Positions 24,957 through 33,757 of a stretch of DNA of 35,112 nt are shown here, piece by piece (position 1 is the stretch's first letter; each line of letters opens with the position of its first letter). Origin of the DNA: JAAZPT01 sp034180455. Lineage in GTDB: Bacteria > Bacillota > Clostridia > Christensenellales > Aristaeellaceae. The translations under genes and the position numbers were made by a program. The DNA lies in contig JAXFOG010000020.1 of NCBI GenBank assembly GCA_034180455.1, positions 1-35,112 of the forward strand, read 5' to 3'. The notes beneath the pieces are model-generated. The model saw only the letters and a list, made by a program, of their open reading frames with translations, was not told the DNA's origin and did no database searches.

Positions 24957-26015
24957 ATGAAAAAAATACTTTCTATTTTACTTACGTTAGCACTTATGCT
25001 TAGCTTTGCTCCTGTATTGGCAGAAGGCACATACGAGTTGGCAATGATTACCGACGTTGGTAATATTGACGATCAGTCATTCAACCAGTATTCGTATGAA
25101 GGCTTAAAGATATTTGCTGCTAAGACAGGAAAAACTTTTAACTATTATAAGCCAAGCGAAGACTCTAACGATGCTAGACTAGAGCAGATCTCTGCAGCTG
25201 TATCCAAAGGTGCCAAGACAATACTTACACCAGGATTCCTTTTTGCAGAAACAATTAAAGAAGCTCAGGTAAAGTATCCAGATGTAAACTTCCTGTTTGT
25301 AGACTTTGACTTAGGTGATGAAGCAGCTGAGAATACACACTGCATCATATATAAAGAAGAGCAGGCTGGATTTTTAGCTGGTTATGCTGCTGTAAAAGAT
25401 GGCTACAAAAAGCTAGGCTACCTAGGTGGAGTTGCTGTTCCTGCAGTTGTAAGATATGGCAGTGGTTATGTACAAGGTGCTGACTATGCAGCTAAAGAAA
25501 TGGGTATCGACGATGTAGAAATAAAATATTGGTATTCCAATTCTTTTGTTCCTACTGATGAGATTGCTACAAAGATGTCTGGATGGGTTACAGAAGGCAC
25601 AGAACTGATATTCTGCGCTGGTGGTGGAATAGTATTCTCTGCTTTAAAAGCTTGCCAAGAAGGCTCAACAAAGATTATTGGTGTAGACGTTGACCAAGTT
25701 GGTATTGATAAAGAAGGTCGTGTTGTTACTTCAGCAATGAAGGAATTATCACTTTCTGTAGAAAATGCATTGGATGCTTTGTATGCTAACGAAGGAAAAT
25801 GGCCTGAGGAGCTGGCAGGAAAGACCGCTGTACTTGGCGCAAAAGATAACGGTATAGGACTTCCTACTGCAGAAGCTAGCTGGAATTTTAAGAACTTTAC
25901 ACTTGAAGAATACAATAAGCTTTTCGAACTTATAAAGAGTGATGAAATTGAAATTTCAGACAGCCTTGATGTTAAGCCTGAAGTAACTAATGTAAAAGTT
26001 GAGTATATAGACTAA
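24957..26015 (+). CDS. BMP/PnrA-family nucleoside ABC transporter substrate-binding protein
   Basis: BMP proteins (PnrA, BmpA, B. subtilis NupN) capture purine or pyrimidine nucleosides for an ABC importer. After the signal peptide the mature protein begins YELAMITDVGNIDDQSFNQYSYEGL, a diagnostic segment, followed by FVDFDLGDE, GFLAGYAAV and GYLGGVAVPAVVRYGSGYVQGA. The signal peptide (KKIL, hydrophobic core to about residue 20) ends VLA-EG near residue 22 and has no lipobox cysteine, which is unusual for a Gram-positive binding protein. GGGAGGAG is seven bases before the ATG. Separated from its ATPase by a terminator, so it is probably expressed in excess. The exact nucleoside is unknown. Confidence 0.93.
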   Translation: MKKILSILLTLALMLSFAPVLAEGTYELAMITDVGNIDDQSFNQYSYEGLKIFAAKTGKTFNYYKPSEDSNDARLEQISAAVSKGAKTILTPGFLFAETIKEAQVKYPDVNFLFVDFDLGDEAAENTHCIIYKEEQAGFLAGYAAVKDGYKKLGYLGGVAVPAVVRYGSGYVQGADYAAKEMGIDDVEIKYWYSNSFVPTDEIATKMSGWVTEGTELIFCAGGGIVFSALKACQEGSTKIIGVDVDQVGIDKEGRVVTSAMKELSLSVENALDALYANEGKWPEELAGKTAVLGAKDNGIGLPTAEASWNFKNFTLEEYNKLFELIKSDEIEISDSLDVKPEVTNVKVEYID

Positions 26016-26026
26016 ACAATATAATT

Positions 26027-26059
26027 AAAGCGCAGTACGTTATGCGTGCTGCGCTTTTT
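26027..26059 (+). terminator. Terminator between binding protein and ATPase genes
   Basis: AAAGCGCAGTACG (26027-26039) pairs with CGTGCTGCGCTTT (26045-26057) with one G-T wobble, followed by a T-run. This should cut most transcripts, leaving less message for the membrane components. Confidence 0.85.
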
Positions 26060-26082
26060 ACTAGATCCGAAAGGATGATTTA

Positions 26083-27624
26083 ATGTCAGATTATATTATA
26101 GAGATGATTGGCATCACCAAGGAATTTCCAGGTATTAAAGCCAATGATAATATTACCTTACAACTGAAAAAAGGAGAAATCCATGCACTTTTAGGTGAAA
26201 ATGGTGCAGGAAAGAGCACGCTTATGAGCGTTCTTTTTGGACTATACCAACCTGAAAGTGGAATTATAAAGAAAAATGGTGCTGAGGTAAAAATTAATAA
26301 CCCTAATGATGCTACTGCTCTTAATATTGGCATGGTGCATCAACACTTTATGCTTGTAGAAGTATTTACAGTACTTCAAAACATTATTCTAGGTGCAGAG
26401 CAAACAAAAGCAGGTATACTTAAAACTGATGAAGCTAGAAAAAAAGTAATAGCACTTAGTGAAAAATATGGTTTAAAAGTAGATCCTGATGCACTTGTAC
26501 AGGATATTACAGTTGGTATGCAGCAAAGAGTCGAGATACTTAAAATGTTGTATAGAGATAATGAAATTCTTATATTAGATGAACCAACTGCTGTCCTTAC
26601 CCCTCAAGAAATTAGTGAGCTTATGGACATTATGCTTGCATTTAAAAAAGAAGGTAAATCTATTTTGTTCATTACTCATAAATTGAATGAAATTATGGCA
26701 GTGTCTGACAGAGTGACGGTGTTGCGTAAAGGACAGTGCATTGGAACTGTAGAAACCAAGGACACAAGCGTTGAAGAACTCTCACGTATGATGGTTGGCC
26801 ATGAAATTGAAGCAACTATTTCAAAACCTGAGCTAAATTATGAAGAAAATATCTTAGAAGTTCAAAACCTTACTGTTCATTCTAATTCAAAAAATAAAGA
26901 CGTAGTAAAAAATGTATCATTTAATATTAAAAAAGGAGAAATCCTTTGTATTGCTGGAATAGAGGGCAACGGACAGACTCAACTTATATCTGCTATTACA
27001 GGTATAGGAAAGCTTACAAGTGGTAAGATTATTTTGGATGGAATAGATATAACTCATGCAAGTATTCGTGAAAAATGTATTTCAGGAATGGCTCATGTTC
27101 CTGAGGATAGACATAAACATGGACTTGTGCTTGATTATACTCTAGAACAAAATATGATTCTTAGAAGATATTGGGAACCAGAATATCAAAGTAATGGATT
27201 CATAAAGTTTGATAAAGTAAGAGATTTTGCGAGCAAGCTTATTGATCAATATGATGTGCGTTCTGGTCAAGGTAATAATACTATTTCTCGAAGCATGTCG
27301 GGTGGTAACCAACAAAAAGCTATTGTTGGAAGAGAAATTGATTATGCTAAAAAGCTTTTAATAACCGTTCAACCTACTAGAGGACTAGATATTGGTGCTG
27401 TTGATTATATAAATAGACAAATAATACGCCAACGCAATGAAGGAAAAGCAGTTTTGCTTGTATCTTTGGAATTAGAAGAAGTAATCAATGTGCCTGATAG
27501 AATATTAGTTATGTATGAAGGCGAAATAGTAGGAGAGTTCAAACCCTCAGAAACTACTACTCAGGAACTCGGTCTATATATGGCTGGGGCAAAAAGACAA
27601 AAGAAATTTGGAGGAAACGACTGA
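26083..27624 (+). CDS. Nucleoside ABC transporter ATPase (duplicated, NupO-like)
   Basis: This 513-aa protein fuses two ABC domains and powers the BMP-type importer. The first has Walker A GENGAGKS (38-45) and Walker B ILILDEPTAVLTP, with a degenerate signature (VGMQQR). The second has an altered Walker A, GIEGNGQT (about 292-299), where the lysine is glutamine, a good signature MSGGNQQKA, and Walker B followed by QPTRGLDIG. This split of functions is normal for the YufO/NupO and sugar RbsA-like families. AAGGAT lies before the ATG. Its stop overlaps the next gene's start (TGATG), suggesting coupled translation with the permeases. Confidence 0.94.
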   Translation: MSDYIIEMIGITKEFPGIKANDNITLQLKKGEIHALLGENGAGKSTLMSVLFGLYQPESGIIKKNGAEVKINNPNDATALNIGMVHQHFMLVEVFTVLQNIILGAEQTKAGILKTDEARKKVIALSEKYGLKVDPDALVQDITVGMQQRVEILKMLYRDNEILILDEPTAVLTPQEISELMDIMLAFKKEGKSILFITHKLNEIMAVSDRVTVLRKGQCIGTVETKDTSVEELSRMMVGHEIEATISKPELNYEENILEVQNLTVHSNSKNKDVVKNVSFNIKKGEILCIAGIEGNGQTQLISAITGIGKLTSGKIILDGIDITHASIREKCISGMAHVPEDRHKHGLVLDYTLEQNMILRRYWEPEYQSNGFIKFDKVRDFASKLIDQYDVRSGQGNNTISRSMSGGNQQKAIVGREIDYAKKLLITVQPTRGLDIGAVDYINRQIIRQRNEGKAVLLVSLELEEVINVPDRILVMYEGEIVGEFKPSETTTQELGLYMAGAKRQKKFGGND

Positions 27625-28712
27625 TGGAAGAAAAAAGACTTCATGTTAATGCTGGATTGCTTAGCTTCATATCATCTGTTGTTTCTGTTCTTATGGGACT
27701 TGTGCTGGGCTATATCCTTTTGCATGTATTCAATTCTCCTTTTGCAAACAAGGGAATAGTAACACTTCTTACTACTGGTTTTACAGATTCTCCTAAGTTT
27801 GCAAAAGTCTTATACAGTGCAACTCCAATTTTGTTAACTGGACTTTCTGTTGGCTTTGCTTTTAAAACAGGTCTATTTAATATTGGTGCATCAGGGCAAC
27901 TTACAATCGGTGCGTTTTTTGCACTTGTTTACGCTGTAATATATCAAATGCCTTGGTATATTTGCCTTATAGTAGCAACATTAGGTGGAGCAATATGGGG
28001 TGCAATACCTGGAATATTTAAAGCATATTTTAATGTAAATGAAGTTATTACATCTATAATGTTTAACTGGATTGCTGTATTCTTGGTGAACCTTTTAATA
28101 AACAATTTACCATATATGATATCTAAGGCGTGGGGATCTATAAACACAGATAGGACTCCGGAGCTTAAATTTGCTAATCCTTCGGCGATTCTGCCAAAGC
28201 TTGGACTAGATGAAAAATATGGATGGAATTATTTTAATATAGGAATATTCATTGCTATTATTATAGCAATAATAGTATGGATAACTCTTCAAAAGACTAC
28301 ATTTGGATATGAGCTTAAAGCCTGTGGATTAAATAAGAACGCAAGCATTTATGCTGGCATAGATGCAAAGAAAAATATTGTTTATTCTATGCTTATAGCT
28401 GGAGCCCTAGCAGGACTTGGAGGAGGCGTATATTATTTAAGTGGAACAACACAGTATACAGTTTTAAAGGAAGTAAGCGCTATTGGATTTAATGGCATAC
28501 CTGTTGCTTTGCTTGCAAGTTCCAATCCTTTAGGAATAATTTTCTCGTCTTTGTTTATATCTTATATACAGGTTGGTGGCGATTCTTTGCAACCGGAATT
28601 TGCAAAAGAGATAATAGATATTATTATTGCATCAATTATTTATATCAGTGCATTTTCGTTGTTGATGAGAGAACTGATATACAAAATGATAGTAAAGGGA
28701 GTAAGGAGGTAG
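27624..28712 (+). CDS. Nucleoside ABC transporter permease (NupP-like)
   Basis: First of two membrane subunits of the BMP importer. It has an N-terminal cytosolic segment, a membrane helix at about residues 12-35, then about eight more hydrophobic helices. The core LLTGLSVGFAFKTGLFNIGASGQLTIGAF is diagnostic of this permease family (BPD_transp_2), as is GYELKACGLNKNASIYAGI, the cytosolic coupling segment. At 362 aa it has the usual length for the longer subunit. Start and the ATPase stop share one base (TGATG); the second permease follows after 3 bases. Confidence 0.93.
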   Translation: MEEKRLHVNAGLLSFISSVVSVLMGLVLGYILLHVFNSPFANKGIVTLLTTGFTDSPKFAKVLYSATPILLTGLSVGFAFKTGLFNIGASGQLTIGAFFALVYAVIYQMPWYICLIVATLGGAIWGAIPGIFKAYFNVNEVITSIMFNWIAVFLVNLLINNLPYMISKAWGSINTDRTPELKFANPSAILPKLGLDEKYGWNYFNIGIFIAIIIAIIVWITLQKTTFGYELKACGLNKNASIYAGIDAKKNIVYSMLIAGALAGLGGGVYYLSGTTQYTVLKEVSAIGFNGIPVALLASSNPLGIIFSSLFISYIQVGGDSLQPEFAKEIIDIIIASIIYISAFSLLMRELIYKMIVKGVRR

Positions 28713-28715
28713 CAT

Positions 28716-29699
28716 ATGCAGATATTAACAGATATTATCAGTGCAACAATATCATTTGCAATGCCATTGCTTATTGTAGCACTGGGTGGAATGTTTTCTG
28801 AACGCTCTGGAGTAATAAATATTGCTTTAGAGGGAATAATGGTTATAGGAGCATTAGCTGGCTGCCTTACACTTAGATATTTTGATATTATTGGTTATGG
28901 AGTAGATCATCCACAGCTAATTGTATTTTTAGCATCAATTGTTGCTGGCTTATGCGGTATATTATATTCTCTGTTACTTGCTTTTGCATCAATAAATCTT
29001 AAAGCAGATCAAACAATTGGTGGAACAGCACTAAATATGCTTGCTCCTGCACTTGGCCTTGTAATAAGTTGGAGCGTACAAGGACATGGAAATACATTCA
29101 TATTGATTCCTTCGTGGGCAAGATTATCAGCAGCAAGCGTTGGAATAGACAGTAATAGTTTTTTAGTTAATGCAGTATTTAAGAGCTTGTTTATTACCAC
29201 TCCAATAATAATTATATTATTTATTCTTTCTTATATCGTTCTATACAAGACTAAACTAGGGCTAAGACTTAGCGCATGTGGAGAGCATCCTCAGGCAGCA
29301 GATTCGCTTGGAATAAATGTTTATAGGATGAGATACATAGGAGTTATGATCTCGGGATTTTTTGCAGGTATAGGTGGACTAGCTTATACATTTGCAGCAG
29401 GCACAGGTTTTCTTTCAACTGTTGCAGGATATGGATTCTTAGCTTTGGCAGTTATGATATTTGGTAATTGGAAACCATTAAATATTTTGGGTGCATCATT
29501 CTTCTTTGCTCTATTTAAGATTGTTAGTGCGTATGCTCAAAGCATTCCATTTCTACCAAAGTTTGAGAATGTTAGGACCTCGGAGTATATATATCTTATG
29601 CTGCCATATATTGTAACTATGATTATTTTGGTGCTTACAAGTAAAAACTCAAGAGCTCCTAAAGCTGAAGGAATACCTTATGATAAGGGTAAAAGATAA
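28716..29699 (+). CDS. Nucleoside ABC transporter permease (NupQ-like)
   Basis: Second, shorter membrane subunit (327 aa) of the BMP importer. ALGGMFSERSGVINIALEGIMVIGALAG marks the family, and LRLSACGEHPQAADSLGINVYRMRYIGV is the coupling loop that meets the ATPase. About eight to ten hydrophobic helices are visible. GGAGG lies just before the ATG, at the end of the preceding gene. A terminator follows, closing the binding protein-ATPase-permease-permease unit. Confidence 0.93.
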   Translation: MQILTDIISATISFAMPLLIVALGGMFSERSGVINIALEGIMVIGALAGCLTLRYFDIIGYGVDHPQLIVFLASIVAGLCGILYSLLLAFASINLKADQTIGGTALNMLAPALGLVISWSVQGHGNTFILIPSWARLSAASVGIDSNSFLVNAVFKSLFITTPIIIILFILSYIVLYKTKLGLRLSACGEHPQAADSLGINVYRMRYIGVMISGFFAGIGGLAYTFAAGTGFLSTVAGYGFLALAVMIFGNWKPLNILGASFFFALFKIVSAYAQSIPFLPKFENVRTSEYIYLMLPYIVTMIILVLTSKNSRAPKAEGIPYDKGKR

Positions 29700-29718
29700 A
29701 ATTTGTTGAAAAATAAGG

Positions 29719-29752
29719 GCTATCATGTTACAATTAACAAGATAGCTTTTAT
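29719..29752 (+). terminator. Terminator after the nucleoside transporter operon
   Basis: GCTATC-a-TGTT pairs with AACA-a-GATAGC across a 6-base loop and one A-A mismatch, then TTTTATTT. It lies between the last permease and proS. Confidence 0.75.
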
Positions 29753-29767
29753 TTATTTGGAGGTATT

Positions 29768-31207
29768 ATGGCTAAAGAAAATACTGGATTTGTTACGCAT
29801 ATTACACCAAGAAACGAGGATTTTTCTCAGTGGTATACTGATGTTATTCTTCTTTCAAAATTGGTAGATTATTCCCCAGTACGTGGATGTATGGTTATAA
29901 GACCATATGGATATGCTATTTGGGAGCGCATAAAAGAAATCTTTGATAATATGATTAAAAAAACAGGGCATAAAAATCTTTATATGCCAATGCTTATTCC
30001 AGAAAGCTTATTGCAAAAGGAAGCAGAGCATGTAGAAGGTTTTGCTCCTGAAGTTGCTTGGGTTACTCAGGGTGGTACAGAGCAACTTACAGAAAGGTTG
30101 GCTATTCGTCCTACCAGTGAGACAATATTTTGTACCATGTATTCTAAATGGGTTTCTTCCTGGAGAGATCTACCACTAAAATACAACCAATGGTGTAGCG
30201 TTATGCGATGGGAAAAGTCTACTAGACCATTTTTGAGAACAAGTGAATTTTTATGGCAGGAGGGCCATACTATTCATGAGACTCCTGAAGAAGCTCAAGA
30301 TGAAACATTAGAGATACTCCAAATGTATAAGGATTTAGCTGAAAATTATCTTGCAATACCTGTCCTTACTGGTAGAAAGACTGATAAAGAAAAGTTTTCT
30401 GGCGCACGTGCTACATATAGTATTGAAGCAATGATGCAGGACGGCAAGGCACTTCAAGCAGGAACTAGCCATAATTTTGGTACTAATTTTTCAGAAGCAT
30501 ATGATATTAAATTCCAGAACAGAGAAGGAAAAGAAGAATATGCATATGAAACCAGTTGGGGAATTTCAACTAGGTTAATAGGAGCAATAATTATGACTCA
30601 TGGAGATGAAAGAGGACTTAGACTACCTCCAGAAATTGCTCCAACTCAAGTAATTATTATTCCTATTGCTGCACATAAGGGTGGAGTAGACGAAAAATGC
30701 CTTGAGATTAAAGATAGACTTGAAAAAACAGGAATTCGTGTTGAAATTGATAATAGAGATACTGTTTCTGCTGGGTACAAGTTTAATGATGCAGAACTTA
30801 GGGGAATACCTCTTAGGTTAGAAATTGGTCCAAGAGATATAAAAAATGATGTTGTTACATACTTTAGGCGTGATACCTTAGAAAAGGGAAGCTTTGCTAC
30901 AAAACTATTGGAAAACAACTGCAAAGTGTTGCTTAAAGTAATTCAAGATCAGCTCTTTAAAGAAGCAAAGGAATTTACAACAAACAAAATAAAAGACTGC
31001 TTCAATATGGAGGAGCTAAATGAGCAGGTTCAGAGTGGATTTGCTAGAGCCATGTGGTGTGGTGACGAGAATTGTGAGCAAAAGATAAAAGATGAAACAG
31101 GTGCCACAACAAGAAACATGCCATTTGATCAAACACCTATAGCAGATAAATGTGTATGTTGTGGAAAAAAAGCTGAAAAGCTAATATATTTTTCAAAGGC
31201 ATATTAA
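29768..31207 (+). CDS. proS: Prolyl-tRNA synthetase, archaeal/eukaryal-like short form
   Basis: ProRS charges tRNA-Pro. The 479-aa protein begins TGFVTHITPRNEDFSQWYTDVILLSKL and has the class II motif 2 region SVMRWEKSTRPFLRTSEFLWQEGHT and motif 3 TSWGISTRLIGAIIMTHGDERGLRLPP. An anticodon-binding domain follows, then a C-terminal domain with zinc-type cysteines (CGDENC and CVCCGKKAEKL) ending in YFSKAY, typical of this type. It lacks the editing insertion of the long bacterial ProRS. This form is common in Clostridia. GGAGG precedes the ATG; there is no T-box in the short leader. It heads a run of four genes ending at 34888. Confidence 0.97.
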   Translation: MAKENTGFVTHITPRNEDFSQWYTDVILLSKLVDYSPVRGCMVIRPYGYAIWERIKEIFDNMIKKTGHKNLYMPMLIPESLLQKEAEHVEGFAPEVAWVTQGGTEQLTERLAIRPTSETIFCTMYSKWVSSWRDLPLKYNQWCSVMRWEKSTRPFLRTSEFLWQEGHTIHETPEEAQDETLEILQMYKDLAENYLAIPVLTGRKTDKEKFSGARATYSIEAMMQDGKALQAGTSHNFGTNFSEAYDIKFQNREGKEEYAYETSWGISTRLIGAIIMTHGDERGLRLPPEIAPTQVIIIPIAAHKGGVDEKCLEIKDRLEKTGIRVEIDNRDTVSAGYKFNDAELRGIPLRLEIGPRDIKNDVVTYFRRDTLEKGSFATKLLENNCKVLLKVIQDQLFKEAKEFTTNKIKDCFNMEELNEQVQSGFARAMWCGDENCEQKIKDETGATTRNMPFDQTPIADKCVCCGKKAEKLIYFSKAY

Positions 31208-31241
31208 TATTTAATTAGAAATTATTAGTAGAGGAAAATTT

Positions 31242-32138
31242 ATGTTTGGAAAAAGACCTGATGGTAGACTAATAAAGGGTATGGATCCGATAGTTGAGAT
31301 GATACCATACTTTATGCCTACAAGAGTTGATTCACAAGTTTTTTTCGGTTATGACATTAAATATGAAAATATAGTAAATTATATTGTTGAAAAGGGAAAT
31401 GAAGGATATAGGATTTCCTTTATGGAAGTCATCATAGCAGCTTTTGTTCGTGGCATAAGTCAAAATCCTGAAATCAACAGATTTATCATGAATAAAAAAC
31501 TATATGCTAGAAATGAACTTGTTATTTCTCTTGTTATTTTGAAAGAGGATAATGAAGAAACTGTTGCAAAGGTATACTTTGACCCTTATGATACTATATA
31601 TGATGTTTCTGCTAGAATTAAAAAAACCATAGCAGAAAATAGAAAAGCTGATTCGGATAATGGTACCATGAAGGCCGTACATGCACTTATGCGTGTACCA
31701 GGTCTTCCAAATCTTGTTATTCAATTATCAAAACTTGCTGATAGATTTGGTCTTCTTCCAAAATCTGTAATTGATATTATTCCATTCCATACTAGTATGT
31801 TCTTTACAAATGTTGCTTCTATTGGACTTGATCGCGTATATCATCACATATATAACTATGGTACTACTTCAATTTTTATTTCCATGGGGAATATCAAGAA
31901 AAAGCTTTTGATGGATAAAAAAGGTATGGCAAAAAAGACAAGAGTTATTCCTATGGGAATTACTGTTGACGAGAGAGTTTGTGGTGGTGCGGTATATTCA
32001 AATTCATTTATTGCAATGAGAAAATACTTAGAGGATCCAAGGCTTTTAGAGATACCTCCAGAAAAAGTAGTGTTTGATAAAGGTTGCAAATATTCTTGTC
32101 CAAAACCTGATTATGATTGTATTAAAATCAAAGAATGA
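31242..32138 (+). CDS. E2 acyltransferase-like protein with altered active site
   Basis: The 298-aa protein resembles the catalytic domain of 2-oxoacid dehydrogenase E2 / chloramphenicol acetyltransferase, without lipoyl or subunit-binding domains. Supporting segments are ISFMEVIIAAFVRGISQNPEINRF, MFFTNVASIGLD, GTTSIFISMG and the C-terminal VDERVCGGAVYSNSFIAMRKYLEDPRLLEIPP. The last aligns with the E2 active site DHRxxDG; here the catalytic histidine is E244 and the aspartate is G248. The tail has C282, C286 and C293, and C247 lies in the altered motif. No dehydrogenase partner is nearby. The gene is 34 bases behind proS, and its stop overlaps the next start (ATGA). Catalysis by the usual route looks unlikely; function unknown. 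Confidence 0.75.
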   Translation: MFGKRPDGRLIKGMDPIVEMIPYFMPTRVDSQVFFGYDIKYENIVNYIVEKGNEGYRISFMEVIIAAFVRGISQNPEINRFIMNKKLYARNELVISLVILKEDNEETVAKVYFDPYDTIYDVSARIKKTIAENRKADSDNGTMKAVHALMRVPGLPNLVIQLSKLADRFGLLPKSVIDIIPFHTSMFFTNVASIGLDRVYHHIYNYGTTSIFISMGNIKKKLLMDKKGMAKKTRVIPMGITVDERVCGGAVYSNSFIAMRKYLEDPRLLEIPPEKVVFDKGCKYSCPKPDYDCIKIKE

Positions 32139-33748
32139 TAGAGATTAATATAAATCAGAATAAAAAATTTATCGGCAGAAATACGGGTCCGTCACTTGTA
32201 TATTTTACTGCCGATTTTTATTATGAAAATCTGCAAAACAATGAAATAGAACAAGCAATAAGATATTATAAATCGCTTGGTTTGTTTGCGGTATTTTGTA
32301 CTTTTGATATGGGGTTGGGAGAAAAAATACTCGAATACAATCTTATCAAATTAAATTTTGTACTTTTGCAAACATCAGAATATAAAATAAATGTTTTTTT
32401 AAAATTAAAAAACACTAGAAATTCTAATTTAAAAATTTTAAAAAGAATTATAGAAACTTCAACAAAGAACTCTATACAAAATACCGGAACAGTAATTGCT
32501 TTGATTATTGATAATGATTGCAATTTTAATTATTTTGAATCCTTGGGATTAAAAGGTTTTTGCTTTAAACAAGATGATTTTTATAGTTCAAATTTTATAA
32601 AAAATATTTCTGCTAAGCTACCATTTGATGAGTTCAAAAAAGAAGTGTTTTCCTCATTATCTGATGAAATAAATCACATATATATTACCGACTTAAACGC
32701 TTTTAATTTAAACTACAATTCTGATTTTAATAATCAACTAAAATATTTAATTAGAGCGATAATTGCGTTTAGTAATGAGAATATCAATGAGGAATATGAA
32801 GCTAGTTTAAATAATATTCTATGTTTTTATACTAAAAATAGAACATACGAATTACTATATTTGTATACAGATGAATCTCAAAAAATTAAAATAAATTTTA
32901 AAACAACTCTAAGTAAAGCTATAAATTTTGTTTTTAATCTTAGAAGCTCTGCAATAATACCAATAAATATATCTTTCTTTAAAAAAAATATAAATTATGC
33001 ATTGCTTGAGATATTTCAAAGGGTGAGTTTTACCAATGAAGAAATTTGGTTTGCAAAATCACTGGATTCAAACGATCCTATTATTTCAATAGACGATAAA
33101 ACTTATCCCATTGAATATGCTAAGAAAAATGTGTTCAATTTTGGTCAAACAAAACTTACTATATATTGTATACCATCAAATATACAAATGAACTATAATA
33201 TATTGTTATTCAGAAACAATCCCTATCTATTATTATCAAAAAATCTAATTTTTTGCTTTAAAAATGGAATAATATTTAATTGTTTAGAAGAAGATAATAT
33301 TTATGTTTTGCCTAGGCCAAATTTTATACTTTCAGAGAATTTATTATTAGATTATAATGATGATAGCTTCTCAGTCTATAAGATGAATATAAAGGCAGAG
33401 AAGGTTCATGCTAATTTTATTGAGGACGAATCATTTATATTATCAATTCCACAGTTTGTATATGAGTTTGATTTCAATATCGATTTTATGGGTGAAGCAC
33501 AACATTTATTACCTTGTGATATAGTTTTATGCATATTTGCATTAGAACAATGCAAAATAAAAACTATTTTAAAAGAAGTTAATTTAAAAAAAGGTGAAAT
33601 TTATTATTTAAGCATCAAAGAAATATTATCATATGACAAAAAGTGCAAAATTGAAATATTTTCCACAAAAAAACCAACTGCTTTTTTTAAATATGTTTAT
33701 AAAACTTTTATACTATCTAATACTTCCGAACCATATATTATTTATTAA
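32135..33748 (+). CDS. Unrecognised 537-aa protein coupled to the E2-like gene
   Basis: I do not recognise a family. The frame is long and uninterrupted, starts within the ATGA overlap with the E2-like gene, and its TAA merges into the AAGGAG site of the following methyltransferase, so it is a real coding gene. It is very rich in Asn, Ile, Lys and Phe, with a lower GC content than its neighbours. There is no signal peptide or clear membrane helix. The first 220 residues alternate helix and strand (EIEQAIRYYKSLGLFAVFCTF; TVIALIIDNDCNFNYFESLGLKGFC), as in an alpha/beta barrel. The last 200 look mainly beta (IPQFVYEFDFNIDF, KGEIYYLSIKEIL). A distant resemblance to glycoside-hydrolase architecture is only an impression. 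Confidence 0.7.
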   Translation: MIEININQNKKFIGRNTGPSLVYFTADFYYENLQNNEIEQAIRYYKSLGLFAVFCTFDMGLGEKILEYNLIKLNFVLLQTSEYKINVFLKLKNTRNSNLKILKRIIETSTKNSIQNTGTVIALIIDNDCNFNYFESLGLKGFCFKQDDFYSSNFIKNISAKLPFDEFKKEVFSSLSDEINHIYITDLNAFNLNYNSDFNNQLKYLIRAIIAFSNENINEEYEASLNNILCFYTKNRTYELLYLYTDESQKIKINFKTTLSKAINFVFNLRSSAIIPINISFFKKNINYALLEIFQRVSFTNEEIWFAKSLDSNDPIISIDDKTYPIEYAKKNVFNFGQTKLTIYCIPSNIQMNYNILLFRNNPYLLLSKNLIFCFKNGIIFNCLEEDNIYVLPRPNFILSENLLLDYNDDSFSVYKMNIKAEKVHANFIEDESFILSIPQFVYEFDFNIDFMGEAQHLLPCDIVLCIFALEQCKIKTILKEVNLKKGEIYYLSIKEILSYDKKCKIEIFSTKKPTAFFKYVYKTFILSNTSEPYIIY

Positions 33749-33757
33749 GGAGACAAT

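Noticed and set aside
29700..29767. T-box riboswitch before proS
   Set aside because: The leader is under 70 bases and is taken up by the preceding operon's terminator; no specifier stem or T-box sequence.
32135..33748. Calling the 537-aa protein a glycoside hydrolase (GH35/42-like)
   Set aside because: The secondary-structure pattern is only suggestive; no catalytic glutamates or signature motif could be identified.
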